DNA of 64,000 nt from Pseudoalteromonas luteoviolacea (GCF_018100925.1 NZ_JAGJEH010000003.1:248001-312000), one strand, 5' to 3'; shown: positions 38,988 to 47,472, counted from the stretch's first letter. A program made the numbers and translations. The notes: a model not told the origin generated them from the sequence alone.

Positions 38988-39233
38988 ATGAACTTATTTA
39001 CTAAATTACTAACTACCAGCCTTTTCATTGGAATATCTGCGTCAGCAAATGCGAACACCATGACCAGTGATATGCTAAGTGATGTACAAAATCGAGTGAG
39101 TGAGAATATTCAATCGAGCCTAGTTGAGTTAAAGCTTAATACTAAAAAGGCACTAGTAGATAGTTTCATCCGTACAAATAAGGACATTAAAACCACTCAA
39201 CCTGAAACTGAGCAGGTTCAAAAGGAAAACTAA
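38988..39233 (+). CDS. Small exported protein of unknown function
   Basis: An 81-residue protein. A signal peptide (FTKLLTTSLFIGISASANA) is followed by a helical charged mature part of about 58 residues, rich in Ser, Asn, Lys and Glu with no Cys. AAAGGGA lies upstream at a suitable distance from the ATG. I do not recognise a family. Its stop is separated by one base from the start of a 40-residue membrane-protein gene, so the two are probably coupled. The upstream region holds a sigma54-like promoter and a long inverted repeat. Confidence 0.6.
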   Translation: MNLFTKLLTTSLFIGISASANANTMTSDMLSDVQNRVSENIQSSLVELKLNTKKALVDSFIRTNKDIKTTQPETEQVQKEN

Positions 39234-39234
39234 T

Positions 39235-39357
39235 ATGTTTAGTGAAGTAACATTGATTAGCTTATTAGCGATGCCAGTAGTGAGCTTATTGCTGGCTTAT
39301 TTTTCAATAGAAACCATTAAGATGATCAGTCATAAATGGTTTGCGGAGAGAACTTGA
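39235..39357 (+). CDS. Very small membrane protein (40 residues)
   Basis: A 40-residue protein with a single predicted membrane helix (about 6-28: TLISLLAMPVVSLLLAYF) and a basic C-terminal tail. AAGGA lies eight bases before the ATG, an excellent ribosome-binding site, and the ATG is one base after the upstream stop. The stop overlaps a further possible ATG (TGATG) that opens a 16-residue frame running through the terminator (39357-39407), also with GGAG eight bases upstream. No homologue is recognised from memory. Confidence 0.55.
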   Translation: MFSEVTLISLLAMPVVSLLLAYFSIETIKMISHKWFAERT

Positions 39358-39380
39358 TGAAGTGGTTATTGACGAAGACA

Positions 39381-39405
39381 AAAAACCCGCACAAGGCGGG
39401 TTTTT
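39381..39405. terminator. Terminator between small-gene cluster and peroxiredoxin
   Basis: A 10-bp perfect stem (39381-39390 with 39396-39405) with ACAAG loop, A-rich at the left and T-rich at the right. It can stop both convergent transcripts. Confidence 0.9.
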
Positions 39406-39427
39406 AAACGATGGACGCAAATGCTAA

Positions 39428-40033
39428 TTATAGCTCGCCTTCGTTTTCAGATAGGAACTTAGCAACACCTTCAGGGCTTGCGTCCATACCTGATTTACCT
39501 TCAGTCCAACCTGCAGGACAAACTTCACCGTGCTCTTCGTGGAACGCTAGTGCGTCAACCATGCGAAGCATTTCATCGATGTTACGACCTAGAGGTAGAT
39601 CGTTAACTACTTGGTGACGAACGTTACCTTCAGCGTCAATTAGGAAAGAACCACGGAAAGCAACACCAGCTTCTGGGTGCTCAACGTCGTATGCTTGACA
39701 GATTTCGTGCTTAACGTCAGCAACTAGGTCATATTTAACTGGACCGATACCGCCTTCGTTTACTGGTGTGTTACGCCATGCGTTGTGTGAGAATTGAGAA
39801 TCGATAGAAACACCGATAACTTCAACGCCACGCTTTTGGAATTCTTCGAAACGCTTGTCGAACGCGATAAGCTCTGAAGGACAAACAAAAGTGAAGTCTA
39901 GTGGGTAAAAGAATACAACCGCTTTTTTACCTTTGATACGCTCATGTAGATTATAGCTATCTACGATTTCACCATTACCTAGTACTGCTGCTGCTGTAAA
40001 GTCAGGAGCCTGACGGCCAACTAATACACCCAT
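39428..40033 (-). CDS. Typical 2-Cys peroxiredoxin (AhpC/Prx1 type)
   Basis: A 201-residue peroxiredoxin that reduces hydrogen peroxide and organic peroxides. The peroxidatic Cys is Cys51 in FTFVCPSEL and the resolving Cys is Cys172 in EVCPAGW. The C-terminal extension typical of 2-Cys enzymes is present. I start at the ATG at 40033 with GGAG six bases upstream; the frame stays open for 30 codons before it without a signal. It likely uses thioredoxin or AhpF as reductant. It is a single gene; the region upstream may hold an oxidative-stress regulator site, but I could not identify one. Confidence 0.94.
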   Translation of the reverse strand: MGVLVGRQAPDFTAAAVLGNGEIVDSYNLHERIKGKKAVVFFYPLDFTFVCPSELIAFDKRFEEFQKRGVEVIGVSIDSQFSHNAWRNTPVNEGGIGPVKYDLVADVKHEICQAYDVEHPEAGVAFRGSFLIDAEGNVRHQVVNDLPLGRNIDEMLRMVDALAFHEEHGEVCPAGWTEGKSGMDASPEGVAKFLSENEGEL

Positions 40034-40230
40034 TGTTTTCTCCAAATAGTTAGGTTTAGTTCCAATATACAAATCATTTTGTAATTTGATTCTAATTATT
40101 GAGGCGCTGTTTAAGAAAAACAACCCCTTGAAAAAATTTGCCTAAGTTTATTCAGCTCTGGAGAAAAATAACAATCGAATTATCCGATAGGTACAATCTA
40201 AAAATTCGATGAGGTTAAACTTTAGACATA

Positions 40231-40254
40231 AAAAAGCCCCTTGCGGGGCTTTTT
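40231..40254. terminator. Terminator of fadR
   Basis: A perfect 10-bp stem (40231-40240 with 40245-40254) with a TTGC loop and A/T-rich flanks, starting six bases after the fadR stop on the minus strand. Confidence 0.92.
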
Positions 40255-40259
40255 CTGAA

Positions 40260-40973
40260 TTAGTCCATAATATCATTTGGCATATCTGCACGTATATGCT
40301 GCCAAAGTTCACCTGACTGATGACCATATTTACGTATCAGTGATATCGCGCGATCATGATCGCCCTGCTGAGCAAGTTCTGTTAGATCGCGATAAAACTC
40401 TCTGGTGATTTTTCGAATTTTTGGCTCTGAAAAGTAATGACAGCCGATTTTCGAGTACAAACCTCTAAAGCCATTCAGAATAAGGACATAAATTTTATTC
40501 CCACCAGCAATGGCAAGCTGATGATGCACTTGATAATCATAGTCCGCAAAGGCTTCTGCTGTATCTGGTAACTCTGCGTATTGCGCTAGTATTTCGATCA
40601 CTTTTTCTGGGTTCAGCTTGATCGCCGCACGTGTATAGATAGCACTAATGTTGGTTCTGGCTGACAACAACTGATCTGTCAACTCAGGGACTTTGTCTTC
40701 ATCAAGTCGAGCCAGAGCTTCTAGAATATTAAGGCCTGACGTTTCCCAAAAATTATTAACTCTGGTTGGCTTACCATGTTGGATTGTTAGCCATCCATCA
40801 CGGGCCAATCGCTGTAAAACTTCTCTTAAGGTTGTGCGAGTCACACCGATTAGCTCTGATAGTTCACGCTCAGCCGGTAAAATAGACCCTGGTGGAAACT
40901 CTCCATTCCAAATCGATTCAACTATATATTCCTCAGCGAATCCCGCTGGGCTCTTGGCTTTAAAAATTCTCAT
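40260..40973 (-). CDS. fadR: Fatty acid metabolism regulator FadR
   Basis: A 237-residue GntR-family regulator. A winged helix at 1-75 ([20 protein letters not shown]) binds DNA and the C-terminal helical domain binds long-chain acyl-CoA ([19 protein letters not shown] style segment is present as [17 protein letters not shown]). It represses fatty acid degradation and activates synthesis genes. It is divergent from dsbB across a 445-base gene-free stretch in which a FadR-like operator occurs, suggesting autoregulation. In E. coli nhaB lies between fadR and dsbB; here it does not. Confidence 0.95.
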   Translation of the reverse strand: MRIFKAKSPAGFAEEYIVESIWNGEFPPGSILPAERELSELIGVTRTTLREVLQRLARDGWLTIQHGKPTRVNNFWETSGLNILEALARLDEDKVPELTDQLLSARTNISAIYTRAAIKLNPEKVIEILAQYAELPDTAEAFADYDYQVHHQLAIAGGNKIYVLILNGFRGLYSKIGCHYFSEPKIRKITREFYRDLTELAQQGDHDRAISLIRKYGHQSGELWQHIRADMPNDIMD

Positions 40974-41418
40974 TTAGCACCACTTAATTTACAACCTAAG
41001 GCCAGATACATTCAACGCAAGCGACTCTCGAAAGCAGGCGGAGCATGATACTGCAACTCGTTAATCTACTGATTGTACCAGATGGATATAAAGTAACAAG
41101 CGCAACTGCAAATTGATGATGTCGTTATTGACAATTATCACCCTAAAGCACTCGTCTACTTTCCATGAGAGTGCACTTCCTGCTTTTACCAGCATACATC
41201 ACCACAATGAAACCCCTGTTACAAAGTAACTCGTACTTAAAGTCAATCCAAATAAAAATGGGAACTTAATGACAAGCCCACAGCCTAACTCTCTGCATTT
41301 ACAGCGATATAAGTACATGAATTAGTATCGCATAGCTTTTTTAAGGCGATGCAAATCGTAAATATCTTGATGCCTTAACACTAGATAGCCATAATAGCGA
41401 CCAAAAAAGGAGACATAC
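40974..41418. other. Gene-free divergent region between fadR and dsbB
   Basis: 445 bases with no reading frame that looks coding. It contains a candidate FadR operator at 41067-41083 and should contain the promoters of fadR and dsbB. I see no trace of nhaB, the gene that occupies this place in E. coli. Confidence 0.5.
41067..41083. promoter_or_regulatory. FadR operator candidate
   Basis: On the minus strand the 17 bases read ATCTGGTACAATCAGTA; they match the consensus ATCTGGTMCGACCAGAT at 13 positions, including all of the left half. It lies about 94 bases upstream of the fadR start. Assignment is by pattern and position. Confidence 0.45.
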
Positions 41419-41925
41419 ATGTTTGATAGACTCGCGAGCTTTTCTCGTTCCACCACAGCTTGGGCCCTTCTGTTTATGAGTGCATTTACTCTTGAGGTTG
41501 TCGCTCTTTACTTTCAGTATGCTATGGGTTTAGAACCTTGCGTGATGTGTATCTATCAACGTACAGCTATGTTAGGCGTTATGATTGCTGCTTTGATTGG
41601 CCTGTGTAGCAAAGGTAACTACATAGTCCGGCTCGTGGCGACAGCTGGTTGGGGTGTTTCCTCTATTTGGGGCTGGCTGCTCGCACGTGAACACATCTCT
41701 ATGCAAACCACGACTGATCCTTTTGCCTTTACGTGTGCCTTTGAACCAGATTTTCCAGTTCCTTTGCACGAATGGATCCCATCGTTTTTCGCTGTGACAG
41801 GCAGCTGCTCTAGTATAGACTGGTCGTTTGCTGGTTTATCAATGCCTGGCTGGATGGCTGTGGTATTTGCAGTGTATGCGATTAGCTTTCTAATCTTTGC
41901 GCCATTGATTATTTTTAAGAAGTAA
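41419..41925 (+). CDS. dsbB: Disulfide bond formation protein DsbB
   Basis: A 168-residue inner-membrane protein that reoxidises DsbA and passes electrons to quinones. Four membrane segments are visible. The first periplasmic Cys pair is in EPCVMCIYQR and the second pair is the Cys in FTCAFEPDFP together with the Cys in TGSCSSIDW. GGAG is upstream. It is followed by a 100-residue membrane-protein gene after 13 bases. Confidence 0.95.
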   Translation: MFDRLASFSRSTTAWALLFMSAFTLEVVALYFQYAMGLEPCVMCIYQRTAMLGVMIAALIGLCSKGNYIVRLVATAGWGVSSIWGWLLAREHISMQTTTDPFAFTCAFEPDFPVPLHEWIPSFFAVTGSCSSIDWSFAGLSMPGWMAVVFAVYAISFLIFAPLIIFKK

Positions 41926-41938
41926 ATTTGAGAGAAAT

Positions 41939-42241
41939 ATGATTTTTAGACTGAGTCAGGTTACTGAACTTTCAACCCTGTCGTTACGTGACAAACAGAA
42001 AGTTAAAGCAATTGCATTGTCGATGTTGTCGGCGAAAAGTAAGGTATTTTTAGCAGTATGTAAGCTGACATTGTTAACACCTCTTTTTATGGCATTGGCA
42101 TACTTTGAAGGATGGGCACTGTTACCTGTACTTTTAGTAGCGGGCCTCGCTTACCCACTGCTCACTGCGCCAATCGAAATACAGTTTGCGTTAAAAAATA
42201 TAGACCAAGCGCTTGAACAGTTTAAGCAGAGCCAAACATAG
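41939..42241 (+). CDS. Small membrane protein, unrecognised
   Basis: A 100-residue protein with one hydrophobic region that may form two segments (about 40-82: KSKVFLAVCKLTLLTPLFMA, then WALLPVLLVAGLAYPLLTAP) and hydrophilic helices at both ends. Nothing in it defines a function. A GAGA element precedes the ATG. It is 13 bases downstream of dsbB and is probably cotranscribed with it. Confidence 0.6.
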   Translation: MIFRLSQVTELSTLSLRDKQKVKAIALSMLSAKSKVFLAVCKLTLLTPLFMALAYFEGWALLPVLLVAGLAYPLLTAPIEIQFALKNIDQALEQFKQSQT

Positions 42242-42259
42242 GCTCTGCGAGGTACTGAC

Positions 42260-42553
42260 TTACTCAAATACGACGTGAGCTTTTAGCTTTTCAATTAGGC
42301 CCTTGCCTATCCCCTTCACTCTCTCTAATTCCTGCACATCCACAAATCTACCATTTTGCTCCCTAGACAAGACAATTGCCTGCGCTTTTGCCTCACCAAT
42401 CCCGGGTAGCTGGATCAGCTCGTTAACTTGCGCTGTGTTTACATTTACAACCAATGGCGCTTGTTCAGACGGGTTTACATCTTGTGCCTGAACCAAATTA
42501 CTCAACAAAAGTACCGCTACTATAAGTCCAAGAATCCATGTATGTCTTCGCAT
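42260..42553 (-). CDS. ComEA-type helix-hairpin-helix protein
   Basis: A 97-residue exported protein (signal peptide ending near VQA) with two helix-hairpin-helix motifs (VNTAQVNELIQLPGIGEAKA and VQELERVKGIGKGLIEKL), the arrangement of small ComEA-like proteins. ComEA binds incoming DNA in the periplasm during natural transformation. Other competence genes are not in this window, so a competence role is likely but not proven here. Confidence 0.82.
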   Translation of the reverse strand: MRRHTWILGLIVAVLLLSNLVQAQDVNPSEQAPLVVNVNTAQVNELIQLPGIGEAKAQAIVLSREQNGRFVDVQELERVKGIGKGLIEKLKAHVVFE

Positions 42554-42730
42554 TTAATTTTCCTTAAAATTTTATGAAACTAACACTGCTTAAAAATACT
42601 TAATAAGCTATCTAACCATAAGATTTAACGATTACTTTTGTAAAATACTTACTAATATTTTCATTGTGTTTTTTTCATATGGATCGTCTAATGAAGTGCC
42701 TTTAAGTTGCATTAATAACAAATACAGTTT

Positions 42731-42750
42731 ACTGTATAAAAAAACAGTGT
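42731..42750 (+). promoter_or_regulatory. LexA box of yebG
   Basis: TACTGTATAAAAAAACAGTG contains CTGT-N8-ACAG, the conserved LexA operator pattern with exact spacing. It lies 17 bases before the yebG ATG, so LexA would block the promoter. The left end also belongs to a second inverted repeat, TACAGT-TT-ACTGTA (42724-42737). Confidence 0.8.
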
Positions 42751-42766
42751 TTTATGGAGGGTCATC

Positions 42767-43093
42767 ATGGCTGTTATAGTAAAGTATGTGGTTGAAAGAA
42801 ACGGAGTAGAGCGAATGACATTTACTAGCAAAAAAGAGGCGGATGCCTACGATAAAATGCTGGATGTTGCAGAAGCGCTTGAAGCAATGCTAGATAAGGT
42901 TGATGTACCACTTAGCGAGCAACAAGTTGAATCACTTGCTCTAGAAATGGCAAAGTATAAAGACGATTTTATTTCTGTACTCAAAGGCAGTAAACCATCA
43001 GCAGAAAAAGACAATAAAAAGACGTCCAAGAAAGCCGAAGAAGTTACTGACGAAGCCGCCGAAGATAAGGTCACTGCTATTAAGCAAGCATAA
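42767..43093 (+). CDS. yebG: SOS-induced protein YebG
   Basis: A 108-residue protein. The N-terminal core (AVIVKYVVERNGVERMTFTS, KKEADAYDKMLD) is the YebG family; the C-terminal 30 residues are low-complexity and charged. In E. coli YebG is induced by DNA damage, with an unsettled role. A LexA box sits just upstream, and GGAGG precedes the ATG by seven bases. It is a single gene ending in a terminator shared with the convergent aminotransferase. Confidence 0.92.
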   Translation: MAVIVKYVVERNGVERMTFTSKKEADAYDKMLDVAEALEAMLDKVDVPLSEQQVESLALEMAKYKDDFISVLKGSKPSAEKDNKKTSKKAEEVTDEAAEDKVTAIKQA

Positions 43094-43134
43094 TTCTATA
43101 TTACCTTTACTGGCTTATTCGTTCCAAAAACGCA

Positions 43135-43168
43135 AAAACGCCGCACTATTGATATAGTTCGGCGTTTT
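43135..43168. terminator. Bidirectional terminator between yebG and aspC
   Basis: AAAACGCCG (43135-43143) pairs with CGGCGTTTT (43160-43168), and inside it ACTAT pairs with ATAGT after one C-T mismatch; T-rich sequence follows. Confidence 0.9.
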
Positions 43169-43192
43169 AGTTTTATATAATCGTCGTAGCGA

Positions 43193-44386
43193 TTATTTTA
43201 AAACAGCAGCCACTGCATCAGCAAAGTAATCAATATTGCTTTGGCTGATACCCGCAACATTTACGCGGCTAGAACCCACGATATAGATTGAGTACTCCTC
43301 ACGTAGGCGGTTAATTTGCTCTTTATTAATACCTAAGAATGAGAACATACCGTGCTGACGCTCAATGAATGAGAAATCATGTCCAGTATTTCTCTGCGCT
43401 AAGCTATCCTTCACAAGACTACGTAAACCGTTAATACGATCACGCATTTCAGCAAGCTCTTGATGCCACTCTTGCGTTAGCTCATCACTTGAAAGGATCG
43501 TATTTACAATATCGGCACCGTGTGCCGGTGGCATTGAGTAGATACTACGTACTACGCTCAATAAAACTGAGTTAGCAACATCTGCATTTGCTGCATCTTT
43601 AGAAATAACAGAACATGCGCCGATACGCTCACGGTAAAGACCAAAGTTTTTAGAGCATGAAGAACAAATGATCATCTCTTCCACTGTTTGAGCTAGCAAA
43701 CGTAGACCGTTAGCATCTTCATCTAGGCTGGTACCAAAACCCTGGTAAGCAATGTCTACCAGTGGCGTAAAGCCAACTTCTTTTGCAAGATCCGCAAAAA
43801 TTTGCCACTGTTCGGCATTCAGATCCATACCACTTGGGTTGTGACAACATGCATGAACTAAAACAACATCACCTTTTGGCACTTGCTTCAGCGTATCAAT
43901 CATCTCGTCAAAAAGTAGCCCTTTATTCTCGTAGTCGTAGTAAGGGTATTCTTTTACAGTCAAGCCAGCAGCTTCAAATAGGCTAATATGGTTCGCCCAA
44001 GTTGGAGTAGTCACCCAAACCGTCGCATCTTTATTACAACGCTTGATGAACTCAGCAGCTACACGCAAAGAGCCTGTGCCTCCAGGAGTCTGCGCCGTAC
44101 GCACACGATCGGCAAGTAATGTAGTGTGACTATTGCTTAGTAACAACTCTTCCATCTTAGCGCAAAAATCTAAGTTACCAGCTAACCCAATGTACGATTT
44201 TGTGGTTTCGTTTTCTAATCGAAATGCTTCTGCTTTTTTAACCGCTTTTAAAACCGGAGTAGCACCTTGCTCATCTTTATATACACCAACACCTAAATCT
44301 ATCTTTTTAGGGTTATCGTCTTGCTTATAAGCTGCCATTAGGCCCAAAATTGGGTCTGTAGGAAGTGGTTTTAGTTCTGAAAACAT
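43193..44386 (-). CDS. aspC: Aspartate / aromatic aminotransferase, class I
   Basis: A 397-residue PLP enzyme. The N-terminus (DPILGLMAAY, then DLGVGVYKDEQGATPVL) and the PLP-lysine region SCSKNFGLYRERIGA match the AspC/TyrB group, and the overall pattern is nearer AspC. It transfers amino groups between aspartate or aromatic amino acids and 2-oxoglutarate. The ATG at 44386 gives the family's usual length; the open frame starts further upstream at a GTG. It is not next to pheA or tyrA, but it would be able to finish Phe and Tyr synthesis. Confidence 0.92.
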   Translation of the reverse strand: MFSELKPLPTDPILGLMAAYKQDDNPKKIDLGVGVYKDEQGATPVLKAVKKAEAFRLENETTKSYIGLAGNLDFCAKMEELLLSNSHTTLLADRVRTAQTPGGTGSLRVAAEFIKRCNKDATVWVTTPTWANHISLFEAAGLTVKEYPYYDYENKGLLFDEMIDTLKQVPKGDVVLVHACCHNPSGMDLNAEQWQIFADLAKEVGFTPLVDIAYQGFGTSLDEDANGLRLLAQTVEEMIICSSCSKNFGLYRERIGACSVISKDAANADVANSVLLSVVRSIYSMPPAHGADIVNTILSSDELTQEWHQELAEMRDRINGLRSLVKDSLAQRNTGHDFSFIERQHGMFSFLGINKEQINRLREEYSIYIVGSSRVNVAGISQSNIDYFADAVAAVLK

Positions 44387-44560
44387 GTGTATTTTTTTCC
44401 TATTAAAACTAGTACGCAAAAACACAAGGCCGCAAAAATTCGCTCAAGCGTATTCAAGCTCACCTTCATTTCTCTAAGTATTCAACTCGATAATACGTAG
44501 CAATCGTGGGGGTTATAGTTGCCATAATACTAACACAATTTAACGAGAACACGAGCCCTC

Positions 44561-45220
44561 TCACTCAGGAAGGTAATGTGTTATTTTCATGCAAGCGGCA
44601 ACCAGTACAGATAAATTGTCAGGAGTAAAAAAGTCTTTACTAAATGCCTCTGCATCAATGATCCCTACACACTCAAAACTGTCGTTTAGCAATGGAATAC
44701 AAACCTCGGCTTGAACTTTTGGATCACAGGTATAATACTCACCGCCTGTTGCAATATATTCGGGAATATCATTGATAATACGGGATTTCTCTGACAATAC
44801 AGTTTGAATGTTATTTGAAGTCGCTGCGAATTGTTCATTTATGGGAAAGAGAGGACGACTTGGCGCACCATTGTAAGCCAATTTCAAGAGCTGATTTTCA
44901 CCGTCTATTGATCTCGACTGATAGATACCAAACCAATCGACACCGGTTTTATAGGTAACAAACTCCACAATAGCTTGCAGTTTAGCTAGCAGCTCTGCGT
45001 TTTTGTCACTTTGTGAAATATAAGAATTCAATTCAAAAGGTGCTTCTTGTAGATGGCCAAACAAGCTACAGCTTCCTCCTTCGCCAAGCTCTGGAATTTG
45101 ATAAGACCATACCGGTTTGGCTTGGTTACCTGCCAAAAATGCTTCAAGAGAGTCTAGTTGCAACTTCACCAATGAAGGTTCTACTGGGGTTATTGTTTTA
45201 TCTAAGTATGCAGAAATCAT
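44561..45220 (-). CDS. GAF-domain protein related to free methionine-R-sulfoxide reductase
   Basis: A 219-residue protein. An N-terminal part (1-75) is unrecognised. The rest is a GAF domain. Near the end, EYYTCDPKVQAEVCIPLL contains Cys165 at the place of the catalytic Cys of fRMsr (the ACD motif in YebR), and the strand FECVGIIDAE follows as in fRMsr. It may therefore reduce free methionine sulfoxide or sense a small redox ligand. It is encoded downstream of the receiver-PP2C gene (137-base gap). Confidence 0.7.
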   Translation of the reverse strand: MISAYLDKTITPVEPSLVKLQLDSLEAFLAGNQAKPVWSYQIPELGEGGSCSLFGHLQEAPFELNSYISQSDKNAELLAKLQAIVEFVTYKTGVDWFGIYQSRSIDGENQLLKLAYNGAPSRPLFPINEQFAATSNNIQTVLSEKSRIINDIPEYIATGGEYYTCDPKVQAEVCIPLLNDSFECVGIIDAEAFSKDFFTPDNLSVLVAACMKITHYLPE

Positions 45221-45357
45221 TTAGCCATCCAAACATCTATATATCTAAACCAAATTTAACACGCAATTATGCCGTTGACTATAGGAAAGTGCATGTTTTT
45301 TATTTTGAGGGATAGTAGAAAGGAATAAGTTAAAAAAAATTTCAATGTCTCAGGCGA

Positions 45358-47007
45358 CTAATCGAGGGAGTAAACAAGCTTTACTTCATTGCCAATTTGA
45401 TTGTAGCTCACACTATCCGCAATCTCTGAGAGCAATTGAACACCACGCCCATGCTCATTAGATAGAGAATTGTCGTGTTGTACTTCTGGCTGCATAAATC
45501 CGCTACCAGAATCTTTAATATCAAAGGTAATCGAACGCTTCTCGGGAGAATAAGAGGCCGATATTTGAATCGATGCATTGTTCAGTTCAGCCAATGCCTC
45601 GGCTCGTTGGGTGTAATACTCTAAAAACCCATCTTCTTGGTTTTTCAGCTCAGAGCTTATCCCCAATACGCCATGGTCTAAAGAGTTATTGTATGCTTCC
45701 GACAATAACAGGAATATATTGGACCTGTGCGCATCCACTCCCTCAACATTGCTTAATACATTGACCACTTCCAATACAGGATCCGTTACTTTCATTTGCT
45801 GGGCGTCTAAAGAAACGGACACATCAAAGGGCAAACAAGAATAATGTGTTTCACTTGAACTCTCTACCTCGGCAGCCAAACAGTTAACGATTGCAATACT
45901 CAAGTCATCCTGTTGCTCCGCATGTTGAGCAAACCCTCTTACCGTGTCTATCACTTCCTGAGTGGTAATAGCATGTTTACTTTGCAAAGTATCGATGAAG
46001 CGCCCTTCACCAAACATTTCGCCATCTGGCCCTTCACTTTCGATGATCCCGTCGGTGGCCATCACCAACCGCGTGCCACGCTCTACCTCAAAGTGCAAAA
46101 TGGTTCGCTCGAATTCCTCATCGTCCAAAATCCCCAGCGCCATGTGCTGTGACTCAACGGTTTTTAATACCTTACCCTGCTCATTGATCAAATAAATGTC
46201 TGGCAATCCACCCAACCAAGCAGAAATATTTTTACCTGAGCTACTCAGCTCAATAATCGCTGCGGCACAAAACATATGGCCAGGTAGCAAGGTATATAAA
46301 GAGCTGTTTAGCTCCGTTGCAATATCACCTACAGCCATTCCCTTTTGTACCATAGTGTAAAAAATCTTTGAGGCTGGCAGGGCCCCAACGGCAGCCGCTA
46401 AGCCGTGACCGGTAAAGTCGCCCAACAAACAATAAAAACCGCCAATAGGGCTTTTGGCCATTAAAAACATGTCGCCATTGAACATTGAGGCAGGAGAGAG
46501 ATGAAAGTCGCACAGCGTATCAAACCTTTCTTGGCCTGACAGGGCATTTCTGAATATATGCTCTACAATTTCATGCTCTCTTTCAGTTTGATTGTAATGA
46601 TATTGAAGCTGTTTCTTTTGTTCGTTTGCTTCTTTGCTAAGCTTTCTTGTACGGGCATGAGCACGAATTTTCGCAGAAAGAATAATTCTGTCAAAAGGCT
46701 TATGGATGAAATCATCCCCGCCAACTCGCAGACACTTTTCAAAACTTGCATGATCTTCAAGCGCGGTTATAAAAATAATAGGTAAGTACACATCCCCTGC
46801 GTACTCCTTGATCTTAGGTGCCGTTTCAAACCCGTTCATAACGGGCATCATGACATCAAGCAATACAATATCTACCTCGTGCTGCTGCAGTAAGTCCAGC
46901 GCTTCTTGCCCATTGTTTGCAACTAATACATCATAGTGTTGTTGCTCTAACATGGCAGTGAGCAATCGGCAGTTAAGAGGCTGATCATCAACCACTAAAA
47001 TAAGCAT
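45358..47007 (-). CDS. Receiver-PP2C phosphatase-ATPase fusion (HsbR/CrsR-like)
   Basis: A 549-residue cytoplasmic protein with three domains: a receiver (1-120; phosphoacceptor Asp51 in DIVLLDVMMPVMNG), a PP2C/SpoIIE-type serine phosphatase (about 165-370; FTGHGLAAAVGALPAS, VMATDGIIESEG) and a C-terminal HATPase_c kinase/anti-sigma domain (about 405-549; N-box SEAYNNSLDHG, G1 DIKDSGSGF). This is the architecture of HsbR in Pseudomonas and CrsR in Shewanella, which both phosphorylate and dephosphorylate a STAS partner. The partner gene lies 14 bases upstream. No histidine phosphotransfer protein is seen nearby. Confidence 0.9.
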   Translation of the reverse strand: MLILVVDDQPLNCRLLTAMLEQQHYDVLVANNGQEALDLLQQHEVDIVLLDVMMPVMNGFETAPKIKEYAGDVYLPIIFITALEDHASFEKCLRVGGDDFIHKPFDRIILSAKIRAHARTRKLSKEANEQKKQLQYHYNQTEREHEIVEHIFRNALSGQERFDTLCDFHLSPASMFNGDMFLMAKSPIGGFYCLLGDFTGHGLAAAVGALPASKIFYTMVQKGMAVGDIATELNSSLYTLLPGHMFCAAAIIELSSSGKNISAWLGGLPDIYLINEQGKVLKTVESQHMALGILDDEEFERTILHFEVERGTRLVMATDGIIESEGPDGEMFGEGRFIDTLQSKHAITTQEVIDTVRGFAQHAEQQDDLSIAIVNCLAAEVESSSETHYSCLPFDVSVSLDAQQMKVTDPVLEVVNVLSNVEGVDAHRSNIFLLLSEAYNNSLDHGVLGISSELKNQEDGFLEYYTQRAEALAELNNASIQISASYSPEKRSITFDIKDSGSGFMQPEVQHDNSLSNEHGRGVQLLSEIADSVSYNQIGNEVKLVYSLD

Positions 47008-47021
47008 TCGACTGAACTCAG

Positions 47022-47327
47022 TTAGTCAATTTCAAACTTTTTATCAAACCGAGATATTTGTAAAATCTTTTTTAACTGTGGTCGACAGTTGCTGATCTGT
47101 ATGCTTCCGACAGAGTCACCAAGAGTCTTTTTCATATTTAATAGCATGCCTAAAGCCGAGCTATCCATGTAGTCCGTATCACGTAAATCTACAACTACTT
47201 TTTCTGTTTCGGCGTTCACCTCTGCATAGGCTTGGCGAAATGATTGTACTAAATTAAAGTCAAACTTCCCTTTAATCTGAATTGTTAAGGTCTTTCCGTC
47301 GGCTGAAGCATTTTTGCTCAGGCTCAT
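47022..47327 (-). CDS. STAS-domain anti-sigma antagonist (HsbA/CrsA-like)
   Basis: A 101-residue single STAS domain. The SpoIIAA signature DSSALGMLL is at residues 55-63, with Ser57 the likely phosphorylated residue. It precedes and is probably cotranscribed with the receiver-PP2C-ATPase gene, which would switch its phosphorylation. In related systems the unphosphorylated STAS protein frees RpoS or a flagellar anti-sigma factor, or in Pseudomonas binds a diguanylate cyclase. The target here is unknown. Confidence 0.88.
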   Translation of the reverse strand: MSLSKNASADGKTLTIQIKGKFDFNLVQSFRQAYAEVNAETEKVVVDLRDTDYMDSSALGMLLNMKKTLGDSVGSIQISNCRPQLKKILQISRFDKKFEID

Positions 47328-47472
47328 TGCAAGCTCCTACTTTGAATTTGGTATTGTTATCCATCTTTATGTTTTAAATATAATCGTATTACGTAATTTC
47401 GCCAAAAAAATATAACAGCACAAAACACTTTTTGTTAGTATCCAAGGTGATAAAACTAGTTTGGAGTAAGCC

